A DNA stretch of 64,000 bases from the NCBI GenBank assembly GCA_001458075.1, contig LN899469.1:1152659-1216658 (forward strand), written 5' to 3'. The position numbers and the translations under genes are program-made. Positions 26,267-35,907 of this stretch are shown here, one piece after another. The stretch is from Idiomarinaceae bacterium HL-53. Its GTDB lineage: Bacteria; Pseudomonadota; Gammaproteobacteria; Enterobacterales; Alteromonadaceae. Numbering within the stretch: position 1 is the first letter of the stretch; each line of letters begins with the position of its first letter. The notes under the pieces were generated by a model. The model was not told the DNA's origin. It did not search any database and worked only from the letters and a program-made list of their open reading frames with translations.

Positions 26267-27244
26267 ATGGAACCAATTTTTATTATTCTAATTCTGCTTG
26301 CCACCTTCACGGTGGCTTCAATGGTTTATGTTTACGCATTTCGCGGTACCTATCGGCATCCGAGCTTTAACGAGTATGTGCGCAAGTGTTGGCCGATATT
26401 CGCACCTCTTAATTGCTTGCTTTATATGTCGACTGAACGGCGTGGGAAAAAACCTATTCTCGACTTAAATGATTTCCCGGAACTCGGCATTGTGCGTCAA
26501 AATTGGGAAATGATTCGCGATGAGGCACTGGCCCTGCAGGCGAACAATGAATTCGAGAATACCAAAAGCGAAACGAATAGTGGTTACTACGATGTAGGTT
26601 TCAGAACATTTTTTAAATATGGTTGGAGCAAGTTCTACCTCAAGTGGTATGGCTATACTCACGATTCTGCAAAACGCACTTGCCCAAACACGGTAGCCCT
26701 CATCAGTAAATTACCGCAAGTGAAAGGGGCAATGTTCACGTTACTGCCTCCTGGCTCAAAGCTCACGCCACATTCCGACCCGTTTGCATGTTCACTTCGC
26801 TACCATCTTGGCCTCAAAACGCCAAATGATGACAACTGCTGGATCAATGTAGACAATCAACAGTACAGCTGGCGCGATGGTGAAGCATTATTATTCGATG
26901 AAACCTATGTTCACCATGTCTCGAATAATACAGACAAGCATCGGTTGATTCTGATGCTGGACGTTGAGCGTCCCATGGGATGGATCGGTAAATTGGTGAA
27001 CTTCTTTTATCGGTCACTGATGCGCATGACGATTGTGCCCAATGATGAAACGGATAAGAGAGGTCTTGCGAATACGGTTTTTGCATCGGTTGCCCCATTG
27101 TTGGCGAAATCGAAGCAATTGAAACAGACCAATAAACCTTTGTATAAAACACTGAAGTTTGTGGTGAACTCAATACTTGCACTGATTTTATTGGGTATTC
27201 TCGCGGTACTTTTCTATATCCCTTATAGTTTGTTGAGCGCTTAG
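26267..27244 (+). CDS. LpxO-like aspartyl/asparaginyl beta-hydroxylase family protein
   Basis: A 325-residue protein with a membrane helix at each end (about residues 3-25 and 300-322) and a cytoplasmic oxygenase domain. The iron ligands are readable: His169 and Asp171 in LTPHSDPF and His216 in ETYVHHVSNN, with Arg226 suited to bind 2-oxoglutarate. In LpxO, this family hydroxylates the secondary acyl chain of lipid A; other members hydroxylate Asp/Asn in proteins. Lipid A is the more likely target given the membrane anchors, but the choice is not settled. It follows the decayed sigma operon. Confidence 0.85.
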   Translation: MEPIFIILILLATFTVASMVYVYAFRGTYRHPSFNEYVRKCWPIFAPLNCLLYMSTERRGKKPILDLNDFPELGIVRQNWEMIRDEALALQANNEFENTKSETNSGYYDVGFRTFFKYGWSKFYLKWYGYTHDSAKRTCPNTVALISKLPQVKGAMFTLLPPGSKLTPHSDPFACSLRYHLGLKTPNDDNCWINVDNQQYSWRDGEALLFDETYVHHVSNNTDKHRLILMLDVERPMGWIGKLVNFFYRSLMRMTIVPNDETDKRGLANTVFASVAPLLAKSKQLKQTNKPLYKTLKFVVNSILALILLGILAVLFYIPYSLLSA

Positions 27245-27261
27245 ATTGCACAAAAAATAAA

Positions 27262-27293
27262 CGGCTGCTAATCTTTTGAGGATTTTGCAGCCC
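27262..27293. other. Stem-loop between hydroxylase and coiled-coil genes
   Basis: GGCTGC (27263-27268) pairs with GCAGCC (27287-27292), with an inner AATC/GATT stem. No T-run follows on the plus strand, so it is not a clear terminator. It may weaken readthrough into the next two genes or stabilise their message. Confidence 0.4.
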
Positions 27294-27310
27294 CAGCGAG
27301 TGCAACTGCC

Positions 27311-27631
27311 ATGAGAACAGATTCGGCTTCTATTACAGTCAACGCGTTTACCGATTACCGTCGTCAGCAAGCTGAACGTACGGCAACGGTGGCTGAGCGC
27401 CAGGCGGAGCGGTTACAACAGGAAGCCGATAAGAAACGTAATGAGGCGCAAGCGCTAGAGGCACAAGCTGAGCAATTGAGTCGAGATGCAGATCGACAAG
27501 AGAATCGTGCTCAAATCGCTGAGCGAAGCGTGCAAGAATCAAACACTCTCAATACTCTTGACCGGCAAATAAAAACTGTGACAGGCAGCTTAGAAAGACA
27601 AACAGGGACGATTGTTAATACTGAAGTATAG
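27311..27631 (+). CDS. Small coiled-coil protein of unknown function
   Basis: A 106-residue, Gln/Glu/Arg/Ala-rich protein predicted to be one long charged coiled coil from about residue 15 to 75 (RQQAERTATVAERQAERLQQ and onward), with a Ser/Thr/Asn-rich C-terminal tail ending NTEV. It has no Cys, no Trp and no signal peptide. I do not recognise a family. The ribosome site is weak. The stop is 14 bases before the ATP-grasp gene, so the two are probably cotranscribed and may act together. Confidence 0.6.
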   Translation: MRTDSASITVNAFTDYRRQQAERTATVAERQAERLQQEADKKRNEAQALEAQAEQLSRDADRQENRAQIAERSVQESNTLNTLDRQIKTVTGSLERQTGTIVNTEV

Positions 27632-27645
27632 GAAACTAATGGCTT

Positions 27646-28947
27646 ATGGAAAACTGCCTCCCGCCCGCGAATGAGTATCATGCGTCACTCCACTTGTATT
27701 TATCCGAAAATAAACTTTTGAGCTTAAATGCGTTTTTGATTGCTGAAGATTTTCAACGCCTTGGATTTTTGCCCATATGGAGCAGCACTAAACATTTTTC
27801 TGTGCCCGCCGCGCAGTCGCCACTGCAATTCTCAGGTGCTCATATTGCCTCAGGTAATCATGACTCATTTGCGTTTTTGAACTTTAAAGAAGTATTTCGG
27901 AATACCATCTCTCATGCGGGCATTTCAGTTGCCCGTGGTCAAGCATTTGATCATAGCGAGCTGGTTGAAGCGAGAGCCTTTGCACTCACTATTGACGGCC
28001 CCATCGTGATTAAGCCTACTCACGGCAATAAAGGCCGTGGAGCAACCATTGGCTTAACCGATATGAACTTGTTTGAAGAAGCATTTGCATATGCAAAATC
28101 GGTGCGCAGTAAGACCAGCAAAATATTGATTGAGGAGCAATTTACGAATTGCGCAGAGCTTCGTTTATTGGTGATTGAAGGCCAATGTGTAGGCGTTGTT
28201 CGTAGAATTCCCCCACGTGTTCTCGGAGATAGGCAAGCGACTATCGCGGAATTAATTGCGAGAACAAATATTCGCAAGCGCACGAATCCCAATGAGTGCA
28301 CGCTCGCGCTTAAACTAAATTCGCATCGACGGCACTTGCTCGCTAAACAAGGCTACACAGAGCAGTCGGTGCCTGCCTCTGGCGTGTGGGTGAAAATTGA
28401 TGATTTGGGAAATATCAGCGAAGGCGCTGATAGCTATGAATGCAAGGAGCTCGTTCATTCAGGCTACATAGAAATTGCAGAAAAAGTGGCCAAAATGGCG
28501 GCGCCAGTGGTAGTGGTTGGCGTGGATATGTTAGTTCGCAATATTAAAGAGGCGCCTACGGCAGATAATTATATTGTTATCGAGGCGAACAGCGGACCTG
28601 CGATTACCGGCCATACTTACCCAACTTATGGTAAGGCTGCAGATATTGTGGAGCCGACAATCGACTACTGTTTTGAGCATGCTGAACTCGATTATGGGTT
28701 TGATGGGATATTAGATGTTCGCGTAGAAGTATTGAATGCTAATCCTCAAGTAACTTTCGAAGCTCGGCAGCACTTCAGACAGCTATGCCAGCAATACCAG
28801 GGTTTGGGCGTGTCGTTGCAGGAAAGGCGGAATGCATTTTACGTACAAGCTTCTCACAGCAAACTGAGAAGTATCACGCGGTTGTTTGAACAAAAATTCG
28901 GCAGAGAGACAACCGCGCTTTGCTTTTTTAGTGATAGTGAAGCCTAA
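27646..28947 (+). CDS. ATP-grasp ligase related to cyanophycin synthetase
   Basis: A 433-residue protein. Residues 85-350 form an ATP-grasp domain: GPIVIKPTHGNKGRG (nucleotide loop), ILIEEQF, LRLLVIEGQCVGVVRRIPP and VIEANSGPAITGH with the metal ligands. The pattern is closest to cyanophycin synthetase and the glutathione-synthetase module of GshF. There is no Mur-ligase domain, and the last 80 residues form an extra domain I do not recognise. Such enzymes join a carboxylate to an amine or peptide using ATP. The substrate is unknown. AGGA lies 12 bases before the ATG, a rather long spacing. Confidence 0.75.
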   Translation: MENCLPPANEYHASLHLYLSENKLLSLNAFLIAEDFQRLGFLPIWSSTKHFSVPAAQSPLQFSGAHIASGNHDSFAFLNFKEVFRNTISHAGISVARGQAFDHSELVEARAFALTIDGPIVIKPTHGNKGRGATIGLTDMNLFEEAFAYAKSVRSKTSKILIEEQFTNCAELRLLVIEGQCVGVVRRIPPRVLGDRQATIAELIARTNIRKRTNPNECTLALKLNSHRRHLLAKQGYTEQSVPASGVWVKIDDLGNISEGADSYECKELVHSGYIEIAEKVAKMAAPVVVVGVDMLVRNIKEAPTADNYIVIEANSGPAITGHTYPTYGKAADIVEPTIDYCFEHAELDYGFDGILDVRVEVLNANPQVTFEARQHFRQLCQQYQGLGVSLQERRNAFYVQASHSKLRSITRLFEQKFGRETTALCFFSDSEA

Positions 28948-28950
28948 GGC

Positions 28951-29667
28951 TTAAAACTGGGCGCTATGATAGACCTGTTGCACGTCGTCACAATCATTGA
29001 GCATGTCGAGTAGTTTTTCCATCACGGTAATGTCGTCACCTTCGAGGGTCGTGGTCATTTGCGGCACGAATTGAATTTCGTCGGTGTCGAAATCGATGTC
29101 AGTAAATGCGTCTTGTAAAGCAGTGCGTGTTTTTGCGTACTCGGTGTTTGGCGCAAATACGGTCACCTGTCCGTCATTGGCTTCTACGTCGGTGACATCG
29201 ACTTCCGCTTCCATAAGCGCTTCAAGAACGGTGTCTTCATCTGCGCCCGAAAAGCTAAAAATCGCACAATGATCGAACATGTGGGCCACTGAGCCGGGTG
29301 CACCAATTTTGCATTTGGTTTTTGTAAAGCAATTACGAACCTCGGTGAATGTTCGATTAGGATTGTCGGTTAAACACTCGATAATCAGCATACAATTCGC
29401 CGGCCCAAATCCTTCATAGCGAGCCGTCTCGTAATTTTCCCCGCCGGCACCAGACGCCTTATCTAGCGCATTGGAAATAACATGAGCTGGCACTTGGTCT
29501 TTGCGAGCACGATCAATCAGGCTGCGAAGTGCGAGATTACCGTCGGGATCGGTACCACCTGATTTCGCAACCACATAAATTTCACGACCATAACGGCTGT
29601 AGATACGGCTTTTCGTAGCCGCTGTTTTTGCAATTGAATCTTTTCGGTTTTGATATGCGCGACCCAT
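28951..29667 (-). CDS. YebC/TACO1-family protein (YeeN type)
   Basis: A 238-residue protein starting MGRAYQNRKDSIAKTAATKS, the signature of the YeeN branch of the YebC family. The middle holds the conserved RYEGFGPANCMLIIE and LTDNPNRT blocks. YebC proteins were long described as regulators; more recent work ties family members to relief of ribosome stalling. The ATG at 29667 gives exactly the YeeN length; the upstream in-frame extension of ten codons is not needed. It converges on the ATP-grasp gene. Confidence 0.9.
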   Translation of the reverse strand: MGRAYQNRKDSIAKTAATKSRIYSRYGREIYVVAKSGGTDPDGNLALRSLIDRARKDQVPAHVISNALDKASGAGGENYETARYEGFGPANCMLIIECLTDNPNRTFTEVRNCFTKTKCKIGAPGSVAHMFDHCAIFSFSGADEDTVLEALMEAEVDVTDVEANDGQVTVFAPNTEYAKTRTALQDAFTDIDFDTDEIQFVPQMTTTLEGDDITVMEKLLDMLNDCDDVQQVYHSAQF

Positions 29668-29801
29668 AGCTATTCTCTCGAGCAAATAAAGGCGCACATA
29701 TTACTGCGCTCAAGGTTCAATTTCGAGCGTTTTTTAAGAAGCGTCTATTGAACCCCCTCGAAATGGTTAATCATAGCTAGGTAGGATTGTTAATTAAATC
29801 A

Positions 29802-29815
29802 TTGACTTATATCAA
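29802..29815 (+). promoter_or_regulatory. FNR/EtrA-like box upstream of the Aer-like receptor
   Basis: TTGACTTATATCAA differs from the FNR consensus TTGAT-N4-ATCAA at one position. A possible -10 (TACAGT, 29837-29842) would put the transcription start near 29849, so the box would be centred near -40, the usual place for FNR activation. This suggests expression at low oxygen. Confidence 0.5.
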
Positions 29816-29881
29816 CACAGTGGCTCGAAAGGCGAGTACAGTGATACACAGACAATAAGAATAGGTCATGGATTCGCCAAT

Positions 29882-31330
29882 ATGAAAATTAACCAGCCCG
29901 TTACGCAAATTGAAGAAGACTTCGAAGCGTCTGCCAACATTCTTTCAACCACCGATCTAAAAGGACGTATAACTTATGCCAACCAAGATTTTGTTAATAT
30001 TAGCGGTTTTACGCTCGACGACTTGCTAGGTCAAAATCACCATCTTATTCGCCACCCTGATATGCCTCCGGAGGTATTTAAAGGATTCTGGGAGCGTATT
30101 CAGTCGGGACGTTCTTGGATGGGTATTGTAAAGAATAGATGCAAGAACGGGAACCATTATTGGGTGAATGCGTATGTAACTCCGGTTGAACGCGACGGGG
30201 TGGTCGTAGAATATCAATCGGTAAGGCGAAAACCTTCTCGCGAAGAAGTCTCTCGTGCACAAGCGTTGTATCTAAAGATCCGCGAAAAACGAACATGGTA
30301 TAGCCTATGGGAGCGAATTCAATTTGCCTCTAAATTAACCCTCGCAGCAGCCATCGTCCCAATGATCGGGGCTTTACTCTCGTTCGTTACAGGTCATTTT
30401 AATCTGGCGCTAGTGCTCGCGCTGACGGCATTTTGTTCTATCGGTCTGCTTAACATCGCTCTAGTACCGTTTCGCTTTGTTGTTAAGCGAGCGCGGAATA
30501 TCAGTAGCGACGCTGCTGCACGTTTTGTTTACACGGGAAGGCATGATGAACTCGGATATATTTCCCTTGCCTTTAAGGTGTTAGAAGCGGAGACCGCAGG
30601 CTTAATTGGGCGCGTTGCAGACGCGTCGGAAACGTTAAACCAAAGTGCGTCAAGCTTAAGTTCGGCAGTGGTACAGTCTCGAGATGGTATTAATCGACAG
30701 TTTCAAGACACAAGTTTAGTCGCAGTGTCTGTAGAGCAAGTACGCGAATCAATTCAGAGCGTCACGCACTATGCCGAACAAACCCAAGCCTCTGTGTCCT
30801 GCAATTTCGATACTGTAAGGCAAGGGCAGAGTATTGCCGATCAAACGAACTTGTTAGCTTTGAACGCAGCCATTGAAGCCGCGCGCGCAGGGGAGAAAGG
30901 AAGAGGCTTTGCAGTGGTTGCGGAGGAGGTGCGAGCGCTCGCCCAACGAACTCAAAATGCAGTCGAAAACATCAGAGATGTAACCCATACATTAATGACC
31001 AATATTCGCGCTGCAGAGCAATCGATGCAAGATGGAACCGCGCATGCAGAGAGCTCCAAACAAGCAACCCAAGAAACGGCCGAGGTATTGCAGCAAATCT
31101 GGCAACTTCTTAATGATATTTGTCATAAAAATTCAGATATTACGAAGTCGTTACAGCAACAGAACGAAGGTACTGAGCAAATTCAAGGGCACATGATCAG
31201 GATTCGGGAGCTTTCAGAAATGAATTTGCAAGGTGTTAATGTGACTGAAGAGAGTAGCCAAGCTCTGCTTAAAGTGACTCAAAACCTCAAGGAACTGAGT
31301 TTACAATTCTGGCGACAGCAAAATAATTGA
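29882..31330 (+). CDS. Aer-like PAS methyl-accepting chemotaxis protein, apparently internally deleted
   Basis: A 482-residue receptor. The N-terminal PAS domain (about 12-115, with [22 protein letters not shown] and [11 protein letters not shown]) is of the FAD-binding Aer type that reports redox state. Two adjacent membrane helices follow (about 152-200), then a HAMP-like region and the signalling coiled coil with the tip [19 protein letters not shown]. The descending arm before the tip is only about 70 residues after HAMP, while the returning arm is about 155. A stretch of about 40-50 residues seems to be missing between TVRQGQS and IADQTNLL. The frame is open, but the uneven hairpin may not signal normally. 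Confidence 0.8.
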   Translation: MKINQPVTQIEEDFEASANILSTTDLKGRITYANQDFVNISGFTLDDLLGQNHHLIRHPDMPPEVFKGFWERIQSGRSWMGIVKNRCKNGNHYWVNAYVTPVERDGVVVEYQSVRRKPSREEVSRAQALYLKIREKRTWYSLWERIQFASKLTLAAAIVPMIGALLSFVTGHFNLALVLALTAFCSIGLLNIALVPFRFVVKRARNISSDAAARFVYTGRHDELGYISLAFKVLEAETAGLIGRVADASETLNQSASSLSSAVVQSRDGINRQFQDTSLVAVSVEQVRESIQSVTHYAEQTQASVSCNFDTVRQGQSIADQTNLLALNAAIEAARAGEKGRGFAVVAEEVRALAQRTQNAVENIRDVTHTLMTNIRAAEQSMQDGTAHAESSKQATQETAEVLQQIWQLLNDICHKNSDITKSLQQQNEGTEQIQGHMIRIRELSEMNLQGVNVTEESSQALLKVTQNLKELSLQFWRQQNN

Positions 31331-31402
31331 TTATTATTCGGGCGTTACTTCTGTTTTTTGTCATAATTTGTTACAACTTAATCATTCGAAACTGAGTGAA
31401 AC

Positions 31403-33476
31403 TTGCCCATGTTGTTTTTGCGTTTAGTCACTGTTGCTATAACCGTTGTGTTATTGCTACAGGCTACTGCAGTAAGTGCCCAAGAGCGTTATGATTATCG
31501 AAACTTTGAAGAGCCTGTATTAGAAGCAGAACTCGACGCGTATTTGCTTGAGCCAAGCGATCCCGAGGCTGAGAACCCTAATGCGTTTCTTGAATCTATT
31601 GTTGCCAAAGTAACAGAGCAAACGCCTGCACTTACACGGGTACGCGCTCAGAGTTATTATGCGATGGACCTGATGGTTTACGAGCGCGATGAGGAAGCTT
31701 GGGAGCTTGCACGTCAAGCACTTGAGTTTGCTGATAATTCTGGCGTTATCGACGCGATTGTAGAAGCAAAAGCGACGATTGTGGCACTCTACTACTATAC
31801 AAATGAAGAGCAGCAAGGATTAATTGAATTGGAGCGGATGCAGTCTGATTTAGATCAGGCGTAGTCGCCACGTGTCCGCTATTTTGCCCATAGCCTTGCC
31901 GGGCGTATGTTGCATGGCGTGGGAGATTATGAAGGTGCCCTCACTCATTATTTAGCCGCGTACGAAGCCGTACGGGAAACGAACGATGAGCGTACTGTGT
32001 TGCGGCGCCAGTTCTTGAATTCAAGCATTGCTTACCTGCAAGCCGATCTGCGTGACTATGATGCTGCATTGGTCTCCGCGCAAAGAGCGATAGATACAGC
32101 GAAGAGCGAAGGGCTGGAGGCTGACCTACCCGATTTATACCTATTAAAGGGTTATATTGAGGGGCAAATGCAGCGCTCTGAAGCTTCCATTCAATCGCAT
32201 GAAGAGGCGATTAAATGGGCGCGCGAATTTGATTACCCGGGCGTTGTGCTTGTGAGTATGAATAACATCGGCTCGTCATTAATCGACGAGAAACAATATG
32301 ATCAGGCGCGAATGGTACTGGAGGAGGCATTAGCGGAAGCTCGTGCACAAGAAGACACATATACAGCCGATTTGTTGCTCTTCAATCTCGGTTATGTGGA
32401 CGTGATGACGGGGAATGTTGAAGCCGGTATAGAAGCGATTGAAACCTATGCCGAAAGGTTAAAGCCAGACTATACCGACGCAGATTATGCGGACTTACTG
32501 AAGTTTATTGCAGAGGCCTATGTAGAAGCAGGCTTCTACGAACGAGCGACAGCCGCGTTGAGCAGAGGGATTTACTCGAGAGCATTCATGAGCGAGAGCG
32601 CGAAGATACGCTTTCTGAACTACAAACGCGTTATGAAGCGAATGAGCAGGCTGCGCAAATCGATTTGCTAGAACAGCGAAACGAATTACAAGAACGTGTC
32701 ATTGAGAATGGCAAGTTACAACAGAAGCTCGTGATTCTGTTTGTTGCAGTTGTCGTTATGGGTTCCATTCTGTTGTTTCAGCTCTATCGTGCGGCTCGCC
32801 GTGCAAATCTGAAACTGAAGCAAACAAACAGCTTGAATATCAAAGTACACATGATCCTCTCACGGCATTGCTCAACCGACGTTCATTTCAGAACGCAATG
32901 CAGAACCGTAAACGCCAATCAGATCAGCCGAGTGAGAACAAATACCCGGACGCCTTGTTGTTGCTTGATGTCGACTTCTTTAAGCAAATTAACGATCACA
33001 GCGGGCATGCAGTGGGCGATGTCGTGTTAGTTGAGCTTGGCAGACGACTTCGCGAAATATCACGCGCAACCGATATGGTGATCCGCTGGGGTGGGGAAGA
33101 GTTTCTTCTTTATCTTCGGGAAATGGACCCAGAGATGCTGGGGGAGTTCACACAACGTGTGCTCCATGTAATTGGTGAAACTCCCATTCAAACCGGTGAC
33201 AGTGAACTGCGAGTGACGGTGACCGCGGGCTTTATTCCACTCCCATTCGAACAAGTACCGGAAGCAGAAATGGATTGGGAGCGTTGTCTGCAAATTGCAG
33301 ATATGGCGCTCTACATTGGTAAGGTACACGGTCGTAACCAAGGGCTAGGTGTTCTTGGTCTGACGGTGCCCTACGAGCAAGCGAAAGAAGCATTAGAGAA
33401 AGATCTTTCCGGCGCGATTGAGAAAGGGTGGGTCCGCACCGTTCAGGTCAACGGACCACCCGACATTAAGAGTTAG
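31403..33476 (+). pseudogene. Broken TPR-membrane-GGDEF diguanylate cyclase gene
   Basis: The gene reads as one protein split by three lesions. Frame A has a signal peptide and TPR repeats, with an in-frame TAG at 31862-31864 after LDQA (CAG to TAG would explain it), then more TPRs. Near 32560 one base is lost (AAL then EQRDLLESIHE in the next frame), giving the coiled coil and membrane helix LVILFVAVVVMGSILLF. Near 32817 another base is lost, leading to ANKQLEYQSTHDPLTALLNR and a GGDEF domain with an intact RWGGEEF site. The family makes cyclic di-GMP. As it stands no full-length protein can be made. The 3' end overlaps the converging peptidase gene by 4 bases. Confidence 0.88.
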
Positions 33477-35767
33477 TTCTGTACCGGTAAGTGGCGTAAG
33501 AAGAAGTTGGTTTTTAGTTGATGGTAGTGCAACTGCGTTCCTTCCCCCTCACGAATACTGTGTGAACGATTCGGATACGCCATAAATTCAAACTGTTTAT
33601 GGTGCTTCACTAATTCGTCAATCAGCGCTTCAGAACCTTGATAATGAACGTTGTCGTCACCGGTGCCATGAATGAGGAGCAACGCGCCTTCTAAATTCTC
33701 AGCATGTGTAATGGCTGATGTTTCCTCGTAGCTCTCTGCTGATTCTGGCATCAACCCAGAATAGCGCTCCTGATATATCGTATCGTACAGCCTTAAATCT
33801 GGAACCGGCGCTGAAGCAATTCCAGCATGGAATAATTCCGGGTAGCGGAAGAGTGCATTCAGCGTTTGTGAACCACCACCACTATGCCCCCAAATACCAA
33901 TTCGGTCTGCATCGAGCCAGTCCCACCGACTTAGCATGGCATTTAATGCATCGGCTTGGTCTCGCACGGTAACAATGCCTAACTGTTGATAAATAGAGTG
34001 ACGCCAAGCTTGCCCACGCGGCGACTTGGTTCCTCGATTGTCGATTGAAGCAACAACATACCCAAGTTGCGTCATGTATTCGTGCCAGAGCCAACGAGTG
34101 CCCAACCAAGTGTCCGCAACGGTTTGTCCCCATGGCTCGCCATAGACGTACATAATTAACGGATACTCTTGACTGGGATCGAAGTTCGCCGGGCGCATTA
34201 TGTAGCCGTCTAAGACGAGTCCATCTCTTGCTTCTACTTGAAAAAACTCAGTACTGCTGGTAATTCGTGAAGCTAATGTTTCCTTCAGCGCATCGTTACT
34301 CTCAATAACTTGAACTACCTCGTGAGAGGGGAGGCTTACCATACGTGTTTCAGGGGGCGTTCCTAACTTGGTAAATGTATGGATCGCAAATAATCCATCT
34401 GGAGAAATTTGGTATTGGTTTGTTCCTGCCCAGTCTGCTGGTGTGAGCCTTTCTGGAGAGGCCTCACCATTCAGGTTGACCCGATAGAGATAACGCTGCA
34501 GTACATTCTCGGGAGACGCAATAAAGAAGGCGTAACCTTCGCCTTGCTCATTTGCTACGATTTCAAGTAGCTGCACTACATCATAGTTACCTTCAGTAAG
34601 CTGTGTGAGTTCCCCTCCGCTTGCCGCCGTGTCATACCGATAAAGATGACGATAGCCTGAGCGCTCGCTTTGCCAAGTAAAACTTTGCCCATCTCTGAAG
34701 AAGCGTACGTCGTCGACCTGTTCTACCCATGCGTTAGAAGACTCTGTTAGTAATTGGGTTACCTCGCCGTTCGCTCGGTTTCCCAACCAGAAATGCATCG
34801 TGTTTTGCGCACGATTCATTTGTTGCAACATGAGGTTATTGTTGTTGCCTGCCCACTCCATTCGAACAACATAATGCTCTCTGGGCGCGCCCGGGAGTTG
34901 CATCCATGTAGTATCGCCGCCGGCGGCGGGAATGACGCCAACACGGAGTGCTGAATTCGTTTCACCCACCTTTGGGTAGGGGAATGACTTGAATTCTGGG
35001 TAGTTGGAGGAGATATTGTCGATCAAGGTGAACTCTTTTACTTGTGACTGATCAACTTGCCAATAAGCGAGGTAATCGCCATTTGGCGACCAACGAAAAC
35101 CATCGCGCAGACCAAACTCTTCCTCGTTTACCCAATCGAATGTCCCGTTAATAATATCGTCACTACCATCGAAAGTAAGTTGTTCTACTCGAGAGTTCTT
35201 GTCGTCGCTAGGTAAATATTCCACGTAAAGATTATTTGCTTGTACGTAGGCAACGCGATCGCCTTGTGGACTAAACTTAGCAAATTGTAGAGTTGATGCG
35301 GGAGCGCCGGCGCCCAATTGTATTAATTGCTCTGTGGTTAAATCGAGCACCCAATAGTCGCCCAGTGTATGGGTACGCCAAGAGCGCACCGTGTTTGTGA
35401 AAATAAGCACTTTATTACCATCGTTTGACCATTTGTAATCGGCAATCGACAGCGCCTCTTCAGCGCCTTCAGGTGTGAGTTGCTGCGCAGTAACCAACAC
35501 GGTGCGCTCCTGCGTTTCAGGATGGTAACGCACAATGTCCTTGCCGCCCGCTGGGTTATCTTCGAGTGTGGTGTAACCTGAACCATCGGTTAACCAGCGC
35601 GTTGCCGGCGTCGATGCAACCTTAAATAGGTCGTTATTGAACATTTCTGCCAATGTGAACGTGGTTTCATTCAATTCTGTCATGGTTGGCTCTTCTGTTT
35701 GGCTAGGCTCACAAGCTGCCAGTAGCAGCGATGCTCCTAGTGCAACACTCACTCGTTTTAGCGTCAT
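33473..35767 (-). CDS. Dipeptidyl peptidase IV-like S9 peptidase, lipoprotein
   Basis: A 764-residue prolyl-oligopeptidase-family enzyme with a lipoprotein signal (LLLAAC). The N-terminal beta-propeller contains DWVNEEEFGLRDGFRWSP, whose Glu pair anchors the free N-terminus of substrates in DPP IV. The C-terminal hydrolase domain has the nucleophile in GIWGHSGGGS (Ser629), Asp in GTGDDNVHY and His in NRSHSI. The usual elbow is GWSYGG; here it is GHSGGG. It should remove X-Pro or X-Ala dipeptides from peptides at the cell envelope. Confidence 0.9.
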   Translation of the reverse strand: MTLKRVSVALGASLLLAACEPSQTEEPTMTELNETTFTLAEMFNNDLFKVASTPATRWLTDGSGYTTLEDNPAGGKDIVRYHPETQERTVLVTAQQLTPEGAEEALSIADYKWSNDGNKVLIFTNTVRSWRTHTLGDYWVLDLTTEQLIQLGAGAPASTLQFAKFSPQGDRVAYVQANNLYVEYLPSDDKNSRVEQLTFDGSDDIINGTFDWVNEEEFGLRDGFRWSPNGDYLAYWQVDQSQVKEFTLIDNISSNYPEFKSFPYPKVGETNSALRVGVIPAAGGDTTWMQLPGAPREHYVVRMEWAGNNNNLMLQQMNRAQNTMHFWLGNRANGEVTQLLTESSNAWVEQVDDVRFFRDGQSFTWQSERSGYRHLYRYDTAASGGELTQLTEGNYDVVQLLEIVANEQGEGYAFFIASPENVLQRYLYRVNLNGEASPERLTPADWAGTNQYQISPDGLFAIHTFTKLGTPPETRMVSLPSHEVVQVIESNDALKETLASRITSSTEFFQVEARDGLVLDGYIMRPANFDPSQEYPLIMYVYGEPWGQTVADTWLGTRWLWHEYMTQLGYVVASIDNRGTKSPRGQAWRHSIYQQLGIVTVRDQADALNAMLSRWDWLDADRIGIWGHSGGGSQTLNALFRYPELFHAGIASAPVPDLRLYDTIYQERYSGLMPESAESYEETSAITHAENLEGALLLIHGTGDDNVHYQGSEALIDELVKHHKQFEFMAYPNRSHSIREGEGTQLHYHQLKTNFFLRHLPVQN

Positions 35768-35907
35768 ATTAATTGTCCAGTTAGGAATGATTCTTTATGT
35801 GTTCCATAGGGTACTAAGTTCACCCTTGAAAACAAGTGAAATTGTCCTCACCTCTAGCTTACAATGTTTCCAAAATCTTTATTTTCAGTTTCCCGCAGGA
35901 GTTTGCT

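Noticed and set aside
27262-27293. Rho-independent terminator after the lpxO-like gene
   Set aside because: The stem is good, but no T-run follows on the coding strand, so it is listed only as a stem-loop.
27311-27631. Graspetide-type precursor peptide for the ATP-grasp gene
   Set aside because: The ligase resembles cyanophycin synthetase rather than the graspetide ligases, and the protein lacks a leader/core layout; kept only as an open question.
31862-31864. TAG read as an amino acid (amber suppression), since both broken loci contain an internal TAG
   Set aside because: Several intact genes here end with TAG, and the GGDEF gene also has two frameshifts, so ordinary gene decay explains it.
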